Positions 15,661 through 24,734 of a stretch of DNA of 64,000 bases are shown piece by piece. The translations under genes and the position numbers were made by a program. Below the pieces are notes generated by a model, which saw only the letters and a list, made by a program, of their open reading frames with translations, made no database searches and had not been told where the DNA came from. Source of the DNA: Syntrophaceae bacterium (GTDB taxonomy: Bacteria; Desulfobacterota; Syntrophia; Syntrophales; PHBD01). The stretch is taken from contig JABLXX010000004.1 in the NCBI GenBank assembly GCA_013177825.1, positions 227,990 through 291,989 of the forward strand, read 5' to 3'. Position 1 is the stretch's first letter, and the number at the start of each line of letters is the position of its first letter.

Positions 15661-16734
15661 CTATTGCTGCTTCGTTTCGATTTGGACGCTTTTCAGGAAT
15701 GCGATCAATTTGTCGCGGCTGATGCTGGAGGAGATGTGAAGGTCAATCCAGGTGTCCTCCCGGACACAGCCGGCCCGCAAATTGAACTGGACCCATTCCG
15801 GCTTTGCTTTGGGGAACATGGAGTAGGTCATGACATCCCAGGGGCCGATTTTCCGGGTCATAATATTTTCGACGAGGACAGGACCGAGATTGGAGAGCTT
15901 GTCCCTGATCGTGGCGAAGTATTTTTCTCTGCCTTCGAATGCCCCGGCCGGCTCGAACCACCCGGAAAGGATGATTCCGCTGCCGCCCCCGTCGAAATAG
16001 AAGTACCCGGGATGATCGGTGCCGCCTCCGCTACCGGCCGAATTGCCCGGCATCAGGCCGTTTTGGGGAAAGCTCAGAACGATCCGGCCGGGGGGAGCGG
16101 TCAGCACATACTGGCCGTCTCTCTTGCCGATCTGCACGGCCTGTGGCGATACTCCCGCATCCTTGCGGTCATCGCTTTCCCTGCAGACGGCGCTGCCCAC
16201 CATGGCCAATCCGGCGGAGACAGCGGCCTCCCGGTCCTCATTGGCCAGGATTGTGAAGTGCATGAGCACGTTCCCGGTGCGGGCTATGCCCTGGGTCATG
16301 TATCTGTATCCACCATCCTCCGGAGCCCGGTCCGTTGCGGAAAAGTAGGAACCGGTTGCGGAGGTCCCCTCCAACCTGCGAATGTCGATTCTGTCTTCCA
16401 CGGCCCCGGACTTGATCTCCTCGGCGCGTTTCTGCACCCTCCCGTGCAGGGCGGCATCCCCGGGGGGCGACATGCCTTTGCCGGGGGGCCAATGCGGCGT
16501 CACCAGGACGTTGAAGGGCTTGCCGCTTTTCGGCTTGAAGGAGATCGTCGGCTCCGGGCGATCCCTGGGCTGAGAGACCTCGTCGCTCCAGTCCGCAGGC
16601 ACCTGGAACTGAAGGATTCCAAAATCGGGCAGGGGGTAGCTGCGGAGGGTCGTTTCCGCCGCCCGCGACATGGCCGGGCTTGCAAAAAGCAGCAGGAGGA
16701 TTCCAAGGCATAGCGCATAAAAGAATTTTTTCAT
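15661..16734 (-). CDS. Secreted protein of unknown function
   Basis: 357 residues from the ATG at 16734 with AAAGGA upstream. A clear signal peptide (KKFFYALCLGILLLLFASP) ends at about residue 25. The mature protein seems to hold two similar beta-rich halves. The first begins PLPDFGILQFQVPADWSDEV; the second, about 190 residues later, begins with KRDGQYVLTAPPGRI. A Gly/Ser-rich linker (GNSAGSGGG) lies inside the second half. It is the first gene of the minus-strand run containing the two secreted Cys-rich genes (94-bp gap), so all three may form one exported set. I recognise no named domain. Confidence 0.8.
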   Translation of the reverse strand: MKKFFYALCLGILLLLFASPAMSRAAETTLRSYPLPDFGILQFQVPADWSDEVSQPRDRPEPTISFKPKSGKPFNVLVTPHWPPGKGMSPPGDAALHGRVQKRAEEIKSGAVEDRIDIRRLEGTSATGSYFSATDRAPEDGGYRYMTQGIARTGNVLMHFTILANEDREAAVSAGLAMVGSAVCRESDDRKDAGVSPQAVQIGKRDGQYVLTAPPGRIVLSFPQNGLMPGNSAGSGGGTDHPGYFYFDGGGSGIILSGWFEPAGAFEGREKYFATIRDKLSNLGPVLVENIMTRKIGPWDVMTYSMFPKAKPEWVQFNLRAGCVREDTWIDLHISSSISRDKLIAFLKSVQIETKQQ

Positions 16735-16879
16735 GATTTCCTTTCTCCGGCCATGGCGCCGGCGGGCGTGAAGTATGTTTTTCTGCACGGATTCGGCTGA
16801 CTGCTCACGGCCAGTATTCAAGGAAAATTCACAAGGATCAACAGGAATAATCGCTTATATATCAATAGGTAATATGCGG

Positions 16880-16908
16880 TTGAAAATTAGCGGATCCGCA
16901 GTTATTGT
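16880..16908 (+). promoter_or_regulatory. Sigma-70-type promoter with spacer palindrome, upstream of the MFS gene
   Basis: TTGAAA (16880-16885), exactly 17 nt, then TATTGT (16903-16908). The spacer contains the perfect 10-bp palindrome GCGGATCCGC (16890-16899), the position where a repressor would block polymerase. Start would be near 16915, leaving a leader of about 140 nt. Confidence 0.5.
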
Positions 16909-16971
16909 GCGGACTCCGTCAAATGAGATAAATCGATCCGAAGATTTGTGATCTTGAAAAAAGTGGAAACA

Positions 16972-16995
16972 GGACCCGATATTTCGAGCGGGTCC
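16972..16995. repeat. 7-bp inverted repeat in the MFS leader
   Basis: GGACCCG, 10-nt spacer, CGGGTCC. It lies between the promoter candidate at 16880-16908 and the MFS start at 17055. Could be a second operator or an RNA hairpin; no T-tract follows. Confidence 0.4.
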
Positions 16996-17054
16996 GGAAA
17001 GATGCGAAACACGGCTATGATTCTCCGCTCCCCCGAGCTGCCGCGACACCAATC

Positions 17055-18500
17055 ATGAGGAAGACCCCGGCTTCCCGTAACGCCGACCGGAGCCGTCTGG
17101 TCATCCTCGCGGCGGGCTGCGCGGCCTTCATGAACATCCTCGACGGGACCATCGTCAACGTCTCGCTGCCGTCGGTCGTGCACGACCTGAAGGTCGACAC
17201 GGACGTCGGCGTCTGGATTATCCTGGCCTATTCCGTCACGCTCGCGGGAACGGTCCTGGCGTTCGGCAAGCTGGCCGACCGGCTCGGGATGGGCCGCGTC
17301 ATGACTTGGGGATATCTCCTGTTCACGGGCAGCTCCCTCCTCTGCGGGCTTGCCCCGACTGCGACGGTCCTCGTGGCCGGACGGCTCCTGCAGGGGATCG
17401 GCGGCGGGATGCTTTCCGCCACGTCGCTCGGCGCCGTCGGCAGCTACCTTCCCCCGGAGCGCCGGGGATGGGGGATCGGCATCGTCAGCGCCGCGTCGGC
17501 GCTCGGGGCCATGCTGGGAGCGCCGATTGGGGGATTCCTTTCGGAAATGGCGGGATGGCGGTGGATCTTCCTGGTGAATCTTCCCGTCGGCCTGTTTGCC
17601 TGGTACATCGTATCCTTCCGGTTCCCGCGGGATGCGGGAACCATGGCGAATCTGAACCGGAGGACGATCGGGATCGATCCGGCCGGTGTCCTGCTCAGCG
17701 TGGTCGCCCTCGGAAGCCTGCTTTACGGGATCACCCGGGGGCCTGATGACGGCTGGCTCTCCGCGCCGGTGTTGGGGAGCCTTCTCTCCGCCGCCTTTTT
17801 CTCTGTCGCCTTTCTGTTCCGGGAGCGGCGGAGTCCGGACCCGCTCCTGAACTGGAGCCTCTTTCGCGATCGCCGCTTTCTGGTCGCCAACCTGGCAAAT
17901 TTCTTCACGTCCATGTTCGTTGCAGGGGTGAACTTCCTGTTTCCCTTCTATCTCATTTACGTGCAGGGCCTGGGCCAGGCGGTGACGGGAGCGGTCCTGA
18001 TTCTCTTCAGCGGCGTTTATGTGCTGGTGAGTCCGGTGGCGGGAAGGATGTCGGACCGGATCGGGGTGCGGCTTCTGACGACGGGAGGGATGGCTCTGGC
18101 GTCGGGCGGGCTCTTGGTCTTCACGTTCCTGGCAGGCGCCCCGTCCATGGCGGCCCCCGTCGGGCTCCTGGTTCTCCTGGGGGTGGCCTACGGCTTGTAC
18201 CTCTCACCCAACAACCGGCAGATCCTGAACCTGGCGCCGCCGCAAGGGCAGGGTAGTGCTTCCGGTGTCCTGCGGCTGCTGTTCTATCTTGGGCAGCCCT
18301 TGGGGGTGGCCCTGGCGGAGGCGGCGCTCCGGGACGGCCTCCCGGAGACGGTCTTGTCGGTTTCCCAGTGGCGCTCCCTGCCGGTGGCGGAGCTGGTCAC
18401 GGCCTTTCAAGGCGGATTCATCATCTGCGCCGTCGTGGCGGCCCTTGCCGCTTGCTGCTCCCTCTTTTCCTCCGGGCGAGGGAAAACGCCCCGGCCGTAA
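17055..18500 (+). CDS. MFS drug-efflux transporter, DHA2 (EmrB/QacA-like) family
   Basis: 481 residues, the length of a 14-span DHA2 pump. The N-terminal FMNILDGTIVNVSLPSV segment contains the family's LDxTIVNVALP motif D1, and GKLADRLGMGRV is the loop 2-3 motif A. GRLLQGIGGGML and LGAMLGAPIGGFL are motif C-like antiporter signatures. Such pumps use proton-motive force to expel amphipathic drugs or metabolites across the inner membrane. No HlyD partner is adjacent. The gene is divergent from the secreted-protein gene and has its own promoter candidate with a palindrome, so local repressor control is plausible. Confidence 0.93.
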   Translation: MRKTPASRNADRSRLVILAAGCAAFMNILDGTIVNVSLPSVVHDLKVDTDVGVWIILAYSVTLAGTVLAFGKLADRLGMGRVMTWGYLLFTGSSLLCGLAPTATVLVAGRLLQGIGGGMLSATSLGAVGSYLPPERRGWGIGIVSAASALGAMLGAPIGGFLSEMAGWRWIFLVNLPVGLFAWYIVSFRFPRDAGTMANLNRRTIGIDPAGVLLSVVALGSLLYGITRGPDDGWLSAPVLGSLLSAAFFSVAFLFRERRSPDPLLNWSLFRDRRFLVANLANFFTSMFVAGVNFLFPFYLIYVQGLGQAVTGAVLILFSGVYVLVSPVAGRMSDRIGVRLLTTGGMALASGGLLVFTFLAGAPSMAAPVGLLVLLGVAYGLYLSPNNRQILNLAPPQGQGSASGVLRLLFYLGQPLGVALAEAALRDGLPETVLSVSQWRSLPVAELVTAFQGGFIICAVVAALAACCSLFSSGRGKTPRP

Positions 18501-18505
18501 TCAGG

Positions 18506-18552
18506 AGATCCGCAGGCCCCGGGCATCCCGAATGCCCTTCCCGTCCGGATCT
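18506..18552. terminator. Candidate bidirectional terminator
   Basis: Between convergent genes an inner hairpin GGGCAT-CCCGA-ATGCCC (18521-18537) is enclosed by outer arms AGATCCG (18506-18512) and CGGATCT (18546-18552). No long T-run follows either arm. Confidence 0.35.
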
Positions 18553-18566
18553 TGCCTTCCGCCGCG

Positions 18567-21548
18567 TCAGGCCTTCGCCTGGACCAGCGGCTCCACCTCC
18601 AGGGCTTCCTGCAGGCTCTCATTGGCCTTTTGCAGCTTCTCCTCCGGGGCGAACACCGCGACGGACGACCGGTCCATCGAGTCGGCCAGGAATGCCTCCG
18701 CCGCCGCCTGCATCGTCTCCGGCGTCATGTCCAGGATCCGCCGCCTGAGGGCGCGCCGGTCGTCGTCGGTGACGCCGGCGATGTGGCGGATCATGGCCGT
18801 GTGGGCTTTCCCCGAGGGATCCGACGGGCGGTCCAGGAGGCCGATCGTGCCGATGACGGCCTTCTCCAGTTCCTCCGGGTCGATTCCCCGCCGGATTTCG
18901 TCGGGCACGCCGTCGTAGACGTCCAGGGTTTCGACGAGGTGGGGATCCCGGTAGGACAGGAAGGAGAACAGCCCGTTCATCGAGTCGTAGCCGCACATGC
19001 CTCCGTAAGCCCCGCCCTGGACGCGGATCCGCTTGTAGAGATAGCCGCTTGAAAGATATCGGGCCAGGACCAGGAGGGCCGCCGCCTGCGGATCCCCGTG
19101 GACCGGCGCCGGCAGGACCCGGGCGACGTAGTTCACGTCGGCGGGGATGGCGACGCCCGGCCGCGACGGCTTCGGGGTTGTCTCGACAGGAGGCGACGTC
19201 TTTCCTGCAGGGAGATCCGTGATGAGGGCGCCCAACTCCGCCGAGAGGATCGAGAGCCCTTCCCGGTCGGCGGCAATGTCGACCGTCATGCCGGCCCGGC
19301 GGAACACCGCTGTTTTCAGCCCGGCCAGGGTTTCCTGCAGGCGTTCCGTTTCCTTCTCCAGGGATTCGGCCGTCCGGGCGGCGAAGCGAAGCTGGGAGCG
19401 GCCGTGCCACTGCTCGTCCCGCCAGGCCGGCAGGGCCAGGGAGGCCGCCGCCGCCATTTTCGCAAAGGAGTGTCCCGAGGGGATGACCGCCGCCTGGAGG
19501 CGGTTCTTCTTTTCCAGGACCAGGTCCCGCATGCGGGCCCGGTCGCCCAGGTCCCCCGCCAGGAGGAGGTCCTTCAGGATCGCCAAGGCGTCGGGGAGGT
19601 TCCGGTAGAGGGCCTTCCCCTCGACGAGCAGCTTCTGCCAGGTTCCTTGGCCCCTCCGGCCGAAGCCCGCCGAGAGGGAGAAGCGGAGACCGCCCGTCTT
19701 CAGGGCGAGCCGCTTGGCCATCTCCTCGTAGGATCGGCCCGCGGCGCCCATGTTGAGGGTCAGCTTCCCCAGGAGAGGGAGATACGGCTGGAGGTCTTCC
19801 GGGATGTCCGCTATGTCGAAAGCCAGTGACCAGTATGCAATCCCGTTGGTGTAAAGATCGTGCCGCAGGGTCGGCACGCCCCCCAGCAGGGATTCTTCCG
19901 TCGGGATATATTCCGGCTCGACGGGGATGTCTGCGATCTCGAGCCGGGGCAGGGTCGCCGCCGCCTCGGGCGGGTCCGGCTCCGACTGGTATCGCCGCAG
20001 ATCGTCCGCCTCCCGCCGGATCCGCTCCATGTCACCGTTGGACAGGGTCGAGCGCAGCCCCGCCATCCGGTCGCGGAAGGCCGACTCCCGCTCTTCCTGC
20101 ATCGACTCGCTCGGTTCGAGGACGACCAGGAGGCGGTGCGGGTTCTCGATCAGCCACGTCCGGGCGATCTTCTCGAAGAGACGGGGGTCCGCCTCCCATT
20201 TCCGGCGGATGCCGCTGATGATGGCCGGGAAATTCAGGCCCGCCAGTGGATTGCCCCCGTAGAGCCAGCTATGGAAGGATCGGCCCATCAGGGTGATCCC
20301 GTAGGGATACGTTTTTCTTTTGATTTCCCGTCCGTGAAACTCCACCTGGTGCAGGGTTCCCTCGATCAGCTCCCGGTCGAATCCTTTCTCCGTTTCGGCC
20401 TCCAGCGTGTCCAGGATCAGCTTTTCGATCTCCTCGGCCTTTTCCGGATCGGTTCCCCGGAGGCCCGTGGAGAAGAAGATCTGCTTCAAGTCCCGCTCGA
20501 TGCCCGTCGCGGGTGAAAGGTCCTCGCCAAGGCCCGAGTCGACGAGGGCCTTCCGGAGGGGGCCCGCGGCGCTGCCCACGAGGATCCCCGCCACGATCTC
20601 CAGGAGGACGGCCGTCTCGGAATCCCGGCCGTCGGTGAGCATCCAGGCGGCGTTGACGGTGGACTTCCGCTCCCGGGGCTCGTCCTTGCCGATGGGGTAG
20701 GTGGCCCGGACCGACCGGGGCGCCTCCCAGCGCTCCTGGTTGGGGATCTCCGCTGCGGCGTCGGTCCGTTCCGCGCCTTCGAGGATCGTCTTCAGGAAGG
20801 CCAGGTGCTCCTGCGGCGGGATGTCTCCGTAGAGAAAGAAGAAGGCGTTCGACGGAGCGTAGCGGGCCCGATGGAACGCCCGGAACTGGTCGTAGGTCAG
20901 AGAAGGGATTTCATCCGGGCTGCCGCCGGAGTCGTGAACGTAAGGGGTCGCGGGGTACAGGTTCTCCTGGATGGCCTTGTACAGCAGCGACTCCGGGGAG
21001 GAATAGGCGCCCTTCATCTCATTGAAGACGATGCCCGAGACGGTCAGGCCGCCGGCGGGGTCGTCCGGATCCGCCGGCTCCAGATGGTGCCCCTCCTGCC
21101 GGAAGGTCTCCGGGAGCAGGCGGGGATGGAACACGAGGTCCGCGTAGACCCGGGCGAGGTTGTAGAAATCCGCCGGTGTCTGGCTGGCCACGGGATAGAC
21201 CGTCTTGTCCGGGTAGGTGAAGGCATTGATGAAGGTCTGCAGCGAGCCTTTCATCAGTTCGTTGAAGGCGTCTTTCACGGGATAGGTCCGCGATCCCGCC
21301 AGGACGGAGTGCTCCAGGATGTGTGGGAGGCCCGTCGAGTCCGCCGGAGGCGTGGGGAAGGCCACCGCAAAGAGGTTTTCCCGGTCCCGGCTGTGGAGGT
21401 GGAGGACCCGGGCCCCCGTTATCTCGTGCTCCATCAGATAGGCGGTAACGCGGATATCTTCGACGGGTTCGACGCGGACGACGCGGAATCCTTCGTGAAA
21501 CTCACCTGTTGCAAGGACCGGCGCGGGACTGCTGTTTTGATCGGACAT
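18567..21548 (-). CDS. M16C-family zinc metallopeptidase (PreP/Cym1-like)
   Basis: 993 residues from the ATG at 21548 with GGGAGG upstream, the length of presequence-protease type enzymes. The inverted zinc motif HILEH is at 76-80 in GLPHILEHSVLAGS, and the distal Glu lies in NEMKGAYSSPES. The second half is a catalytically silent M16 repeat closing the chamber, containing GAYGGMCGYDSMNG. These clamshell enzymes degrade unfolded peptides of roughly 10-65 residues. No signal peptide is seen, so a cytoplasmic location is expected. It is divergent from the TetR-exporter operon; the 190-bp gap contains that operon's promoter. The gene looks intact and monocistronic. Confidence 0.96.
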   Translation of the reverse strand: MSDQNSSPAPVLATGEFHEGFRVVRVEPVEDIRVTAYLMEHEITGARVLHLHSRDRENLFAVAFPTPPADSTGLPHILEHSVLAGSRTYPVKDAFNELMKGSLQTFINAFTYPDKTVYPVASQTPADFYNLARVYADLVFHPRLLPETFRQEGHHLEPADPDDPAGGLTVSGIVFNEMKGAYSSPESLLYKAIQENLYPATPYVHDSGGSPDEIPSLTYDQFRAFHRARYAPSNAFFFLYGDIPPQEHLAFLKTILEGAERTDAAAEIPNQERWEAPRSVRATYPIGKDEPRERKSTVNAAWMLTDGRDSETAVLLEIVAGILVGSAAGPLRKALVDSGLGEDLSPATGIERDLKQIFFSTGLRGTDPEKAEEIEKLILDTLEAETEKGFDRELIEGTLHQVEFHGREIKRKTYPYGITLMGRSFHSWLYGGNPLAGLNFPAIISGIRRKWEADPRLFEKIARTWLIENPHRLLVVLEPSESMQEERESAFRDRMAGLRSTLSNGDMERIRREADDLRRYQSEPDPPEAAATLPRLEIADIPVEPEYIPTEESLLGGVPTLRHDLYTNGIAYWSLAFDIADIPEDLQPYLPLLGKLTLNMGAAGRSYEEMAKRLALKTGGLRFSLSAGFGRRGQGTWQKLLVEGKALYRNLPDALAILKDLLLAGDLGDRARMRDLVLEKKNRLQAAVIPSGHSFAKMAAAASLALPAWRDEQWHGRSQLRFAARTAESLEKETERLQETLAGLKTAVFRRAGMTVDIAADREGLSILSAELGALITDLPAGKTSPPVETTPKPSRPGVAIPADVNYVARVLPAPVHGDPQAAALLVLARYLSSGYLYKRIRVQGGAYGGMCGYDSMNGLFSFLSYRDPHLVETLDVYDGVPDEIRRGIDPEELEKAVIGTIGLLDRPSDPSGKAHTAMIRHIAGVTDDDRRALRRRILDMTPETMQAAAEAFLADSMDRSSVAVFAPEEKLQKANESLQEALEVEPLVQAKA

Positions 21549-21631
21549 GGCCTGCCTCCCGAATTGCATGTATTTCGCGAAGGTTCTCTATAGCGTACCT
21601 CCGGATGCGGCGCAACGGCCGGAAAAAAGTC

Positions 21632-21660
21632 TTGACAGGAGAAACGTGGGAAAGTATTCA
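21632..21660 (+). promoter_or_regulatory. Promoter candidate for the TetR-exporter operon
   Basis: Consensus -35 TTGACA (21632-21637), 17-nt spacer, then TATTCA (21655-21660). The weak -10 abuts the large dyad at 21659-21702, so a bound regulator would cover the start site. TetR ATG is at 21739. Confidence 0.5.
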
Positions 21661-21702
21661 ACCAAACAGTTAGACCAACCGGTTAGTTTTAACGTTCGGT
21701 TG
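21659..21702. promoter_or_regulatory. 44-bp imperfect palindrome, probable TetR-family operator
   Basis: Outer arms CAACCAAAC and GTTCGGTTG (one mismatch) and the inner core AACCGGTT share one centre at 21680.5. Overall, 16 of 22 mirrored positions pair. It begins at the -10 region of the operon promoter and ends 36 bp before the TetR start, the place expected for autorepression. Confidence 0.7.
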
Positions 21703-21738
21703 TTTCGGGGGTTCCAGGAAGATTGATGGAGGTGAATC

Positions 21739-22371
21739 ATGGAGGAAGCGACCCACAGCGACAAGTCGGGAGACACGGTGGAAAGGATCCTGCGCGCCGC
21801 CGCCGAGGTCTTCGCTGAATCAGGATTCCCAGGGGCCCGGGTCGACGAGATCGCCCGGCGCGCCGGCGTCAACAAGGCTATGCTGTACTATCATGTAGGC
21901 GACAAGAAAAACCTTTACGAGGAAGTTGTTCGAAGCATCATCGGCAAGACGGCGGAGCGGCTCGAAGAGGAAATCGGACAGGCGGATACCCCGGAGCGTA
22001 AAATGAGGATTTACATGCGTCGCTTCGCCGCCACCCTGGACGAAAACCCCGTCATTCCGCCCATCATGATGCGAGAGCTGGCCTCCGGCGGGCAGACGCT
22101 GCCCCAGGCGGCGGTGGAGGGGGTGGCCCGGGTGGTGTCGCTCGTCTCGACCATTCTGGACGAAGGGGTCAAAAAGGGCGTCTTCAGGTCCGTCAACCCC
22201 TTTCTCATCCATATGCTTGTGGCGGGGGCCTTTATCGTCTTCAAGGTGACGACGCCGGTCCGGGAGAGGGCGGAGTTCATTCCCGATGAGGTCCGCAGGA
22301 TGCCCCGGGAACTTGCAGGTTCCGTTCTCGAGGATGTCGAAGAGATGGTTCTCAGGGCGATCAGGAAATAA
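21739..22371 (+). CDS. TetR-family transcriptional regulator (CecR-like context)
   Basis: 210 residues; ATG preceded by ATGGAGGTGAATC. The N-terminal helix-turn-helix runs from ERILRAAAEVFAESGFPGARV to GVNKAMLYYHVGDKKNLYEEV, with the usual recognition-helix Tyr-Tyr-His. The C-terminal domain is helical and ligand-binding, with the specificity not visible. It is first in a chain of closely spaced exporter genes and follows a 44-bp dyad, so it most likely represses the operon and is relieved by a pump substrate. In E. coli, CecR (YbiH) heads the homologous ybhGFSR operon. The TolC-type gene starts 12 bp after its stop. Confidence 0.93.
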   Translation: MEEATHSDKSGDTVERILRAAAEVFAESGFPGARVDEIARRAGVNKAMLYYHVGDKKNLYEEVVRSIIGKTAERLEEEIGQADTPERKMRIYMRRFAATLDENPVIPPIMMRELASGGQTLPQAAVEGVARVVSLVSTILDEGVKKGVFRSVNPFLIHMLVAGAFIVFKVTTPVRERAEFIPDEVRRMPRELAGSVLEDVEEMVLRAIRK

Positions 22372-22383
22372 GGAGGGCGCACA

Positions 22384-23697
22384 ATGAAAGAAAAGTCAAT
22401 CCATGCATCCATGATCCTGGCCGGGCTGCTCCTGCTCCTGGGAAGCACGTCCTGCCTCGCGGGGGAGAAGATGACGCTTCAGGAAAGCATCGACATCGCC
22501 CTGAAGCAAAGCCTGCTCGTCCATTCGGCCCGGGAGGGCGTCGCGGGCGCCCGGGCCCAGGAGCGGGAGGCCTTAACGGGATTCCTGCCGAAGTTCTCGA
22601 CGTCTTACGGCTACACCCGCCTCAACGAGGACCCCGGCATGACCGTTCCCAGCCTTGGCTCGTTCACGACGGGGACCCGGGACAACTACACCTGGGCCAC
22701 GGAGGTCCGGCAGCCCCTCTTCGCCGGCGGCGGGATCGTGGCCAACTGGCGCGCCGGCAAGCTGGGCGCGGAGATCGCCCGGACGGACGAGCAGGCCGCC
22801 GTCAACGACCTCGTCCTGGACGTCAAGACGGCCTACTTCAACGTTCTGAAGGTGCAGCGTCTCGTGGAGGCGGCCCGGCAGGCGGTGGAACTGCTCCAGG
22901 CCCACCGGAACATGGCGAAGGACTTTTTCGACGTCGGGATGGTGCCCAAGAACGATGTCCTCCGGGCGGAGGTGGAGCTGGCCAACGGGAAGTACAACCT
23001 GACGAAGGCGGAGAACGTCCTCGAGATGGCGAAGGCGAACTTCAACACCATCCTGCGCCGGGACGTCAATGAACGGGTCGATCTGGAAGATATCCCGGAT
23101 CTCCGGCCCTTCGACGGCTCCCTGGCGGACGTTCGGAAGCAGGCCTTGGAAAGCCGTCCCGAAATCAAGTCCTACGCCATGAAGACCGAGCAGGCCGACC
23201 GGTACGTGGACGCCGCGCGGAGCGAGTTCTTCCCCACCATCAGCGCCGTCGGCCACTACGAGCGTTTCGGCGACACCCCTGGCGTTTCCGGCAGTCCCTA
23301 TCAGGACGCCGAGAGCTGGTACGTGGGGGGCATGCTGAACTGGAACTTCTGGGAATGGGGCCGCACGAAGTACCGGGTGGACTCCGTGAAGAGCCGCCGG
23401 AACCAGGTGCAGGACGCCCTGGAGGGCATGAAGGACCGGGTTACCCTGGAGGTCAAGAACGCCTGGCTCCAGCTCGATGAGGCCCGGAAGCAGGTGGGGG
23501 TGACGAAGAAGGCCATCGAGCAGGCGGAGGAGAATTTTCGCATGAGCCAGGAACGCTATCGCGAGCAGGTCGGGACGGCCACGGAGGTCCTGGACGCCCA
23601 GACGCTCCTGACCCGGTCCCGGTCTGATCACGCCGGCGCCCTGGCGGATTATCACATCGGTCTGGCCCGGCTGGAGCGGGCCATGGGGCGCCGATAG
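22384..23697 (+). CDS. TolC-family outer-membrane efflux channel
   Basis: 437 residues with an N-terminal signal peptide ending around residue 27. The mature protein has the TolC layout of two repeats of beta-strands and long coiled-coil helices. Repeat 1 contains MTLQESIDIALKQSLLV and ANLNWR-like helices; repeat 2 contains SRPEIKSYAMKTEQADRYVDAARSEFFPTIS split by the usual loops, and the protein ends LADYHIGLARLERAMG. It forms the trimeric exit duct for the exporter encoded downstream. A Cys near the signal cut (STSC) is a poor lipobox match, so I do not call it a lipoprotein. HlyD-type adaptor follows after 15 bp. Confidence 0.93.
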   Translation: MKEKSIHASMILAGLLLLLGSTSCLAGEKMTLQESIDIALKQSLLVHSAREGVAGARAQEREALTGFLPKFSTSYGYTRLNEDPGMTVPSLGSFTTGTRDNYTWATEVRQPLFAGGGIVANWRAGKLGAEIARTDEQAAVNDLVLDVKTAYFNVLKVQRLVEAARQAVELLQAHRNMAKDFFDVGMVPKNDVLRAEVELANGKYNLTKAENVLEMAKANFNTILRRDVNERVDLEDIPDLRPFDGSLADVRKQALESRPEIKSYAMKTEQADRYVDAARSEFFPTISAVGHYERFGDTPGVSGSPYQDAESWYVGGMLNWNFWEWGRTKYRVDSVKSRRNQVQDALEGMKDRVTLEVKNAWLQLDEARKQVGVTKKAIEQAEENFRMSQERYREQVGTATEVLDAQTLLTRSRSDHAGALADYHIGLARLERAMGRR

Positions 23698-23712
23698 GCG
23701 GGGAGCTGCATC

Positions 23713-24726
23713 ATGAAAAAGAAACGGATTGTCATCGCGGTTTTCCTGGTCCTCCTGGCGGGTGTGGGCGCCCTCGTCTACTGGGGCCAGTGGAGGAACC
23801 AGCGGCAGGAGCTGTACTATTCGGGAACCATCGAGGCCACGAACGCCAACCTGGCCTTCCAGGCCCCGGGACGGGTCGTCCTGGTTGCCGTCAGGGAGGG
23901 AGAGGCCGTGGCGAAGGACCAGTTCCTGGCGGAGCTGGAACCGTCGGAACTGAAGGCCCGGCAAGAGCAGGCGAAGGCAAACCTGGAGCGGGCCCGGCAC
24001 GTCCAGGCACAGGCCGGGACGGTTCACGGCATCTACCGGGAGACCCTGCCTGCCGACGTGCTCAGGGCCGAGGCGAACCTCAAGGCCGTTCGGAGCGCTG
24101 CGGAGGACAGCCGGAAGAATGCCGCCCGATACGAGCAGCTCTTTTCCCGGGGGGTGGTGACGGAGAAGGAGCGGGACGCAGTCCGGCTCAAGGCCGATAC
24201 CGACCGAGATCGGCTGGCCGAGGCCGAGGCGGTCCTCGTCCAGGCAAAATCGAACCTGAAAAAGATCGATGCGGCCCAGCAAGACCTGGCGGGCGCCCGT
24301 TCCGCCGCGGAGGCGGCCCTGGCCTCCCTGGACCAGGCAACGATCCAGTCGGGCTATGCGAAACTGTCGGCTCCCTTTGCGGGCATCGTCACCAGCCGGA
24401 ACGTCGAGCCGGGTGAGGTCGTCACGGCGGGTCGGGAGGTCCTGACCGTCACCGATCTCTCCACGGTGGACCTGAAGATCTTCGTCGACGAGACGGAGAT
24501 CGGCAAGGTCAAGCCCGGACAGAAGGTGGAGGTGAAGGTGGACACCTTCCCGAAGAAAACCTTCGAGGGCCGGGTGACCTTCATTTCTCCCGAGGGCGAG
24601 TTCACGCCCAAGATCATCCAGACGAAGAAGGAGAGGGTGAAGCTCGTCTACCTGGTGAAAGTGAATGTGCCCAACCCGAACCTGGAGCTGAAGTCGGGCA
24701 TGCCGGCGGACGCCTGGCTGAAGTGA
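23713..24726 (+). CDS. HlyD/YbhG-family periplasmic adaptor
   Basis: 337 residues. One N-terminal membrane anchor (residues 5-24) is followed by a split lipoyl domain (NLAFQAPGRVVLVAVREGEAV and LSAPFAGIVTSRNVEPGEVV) around a long alpha-helical hairpin of about 130 residues, then a beta-barrel domain (VDLKIFVDETEIGKVKPGQ). It bridges the inner-membrane ABC transporter and the TolC channel. The order TetR-TolC-HlyD-ATPase-ATPase-permease-permease matches the YbhG exporter class. Its TGA overlaps the region where the next gene starts, indicating translational coupling. Confidence 0.94.
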   Translation: MKKKRIVIAVFLVLLAGVGALVYWGQWRNQRQELYYSGTIEATNANLAFQAPGRVVLVAVREGEAVAKDQFLAELEPSELKARQEQAKANLERARHVQAQAGTVHGIYRETLPADVLRAEANLKAVRSAAEDSRKNAARYEQLFSRGVVTEKERDAVRLKADTDRDRLAEAEAVLVQAKSNLKKIDAAQQDLAGARSAAEAALASLDQATIQSGYAKLSAPFAGIVTSRNVEPGEVVTAGREVLTVTDLSTVDLKIFVDETEIGKVKPGQKVEVKVDTFPKKTFEGRVTFISPEGEFTPKIIQTKKERVKLVYLVKVNVPNPNLELKSGMPADAWLK

Positions 24727-24734
24727 GGTATGCC

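Larger units (their letters stand above)
16735..17054. other. Divergent, relatively AT-rich intergenic region
   Basis: 320 bp between the secreted-protein gene and the MFS gene with no credible coding sequence. It is noticeably richer in A and T than its surroundings, especially 16830-16960. It holds a plus-strand promoter candidate with a palindrome inside its spacer (16880-16908) and a 7-bp inverted repeat (16972-16995). Confidence 0.6.

Noticed and set aside
22384-22470. Lipoprotein signal in the TolC-type protein
   Set aside because: The Cys in STSC lacks the Leu/Val/Ile and small-residue pattern of a lipobox, and a type I signal cut just downstream fits better.
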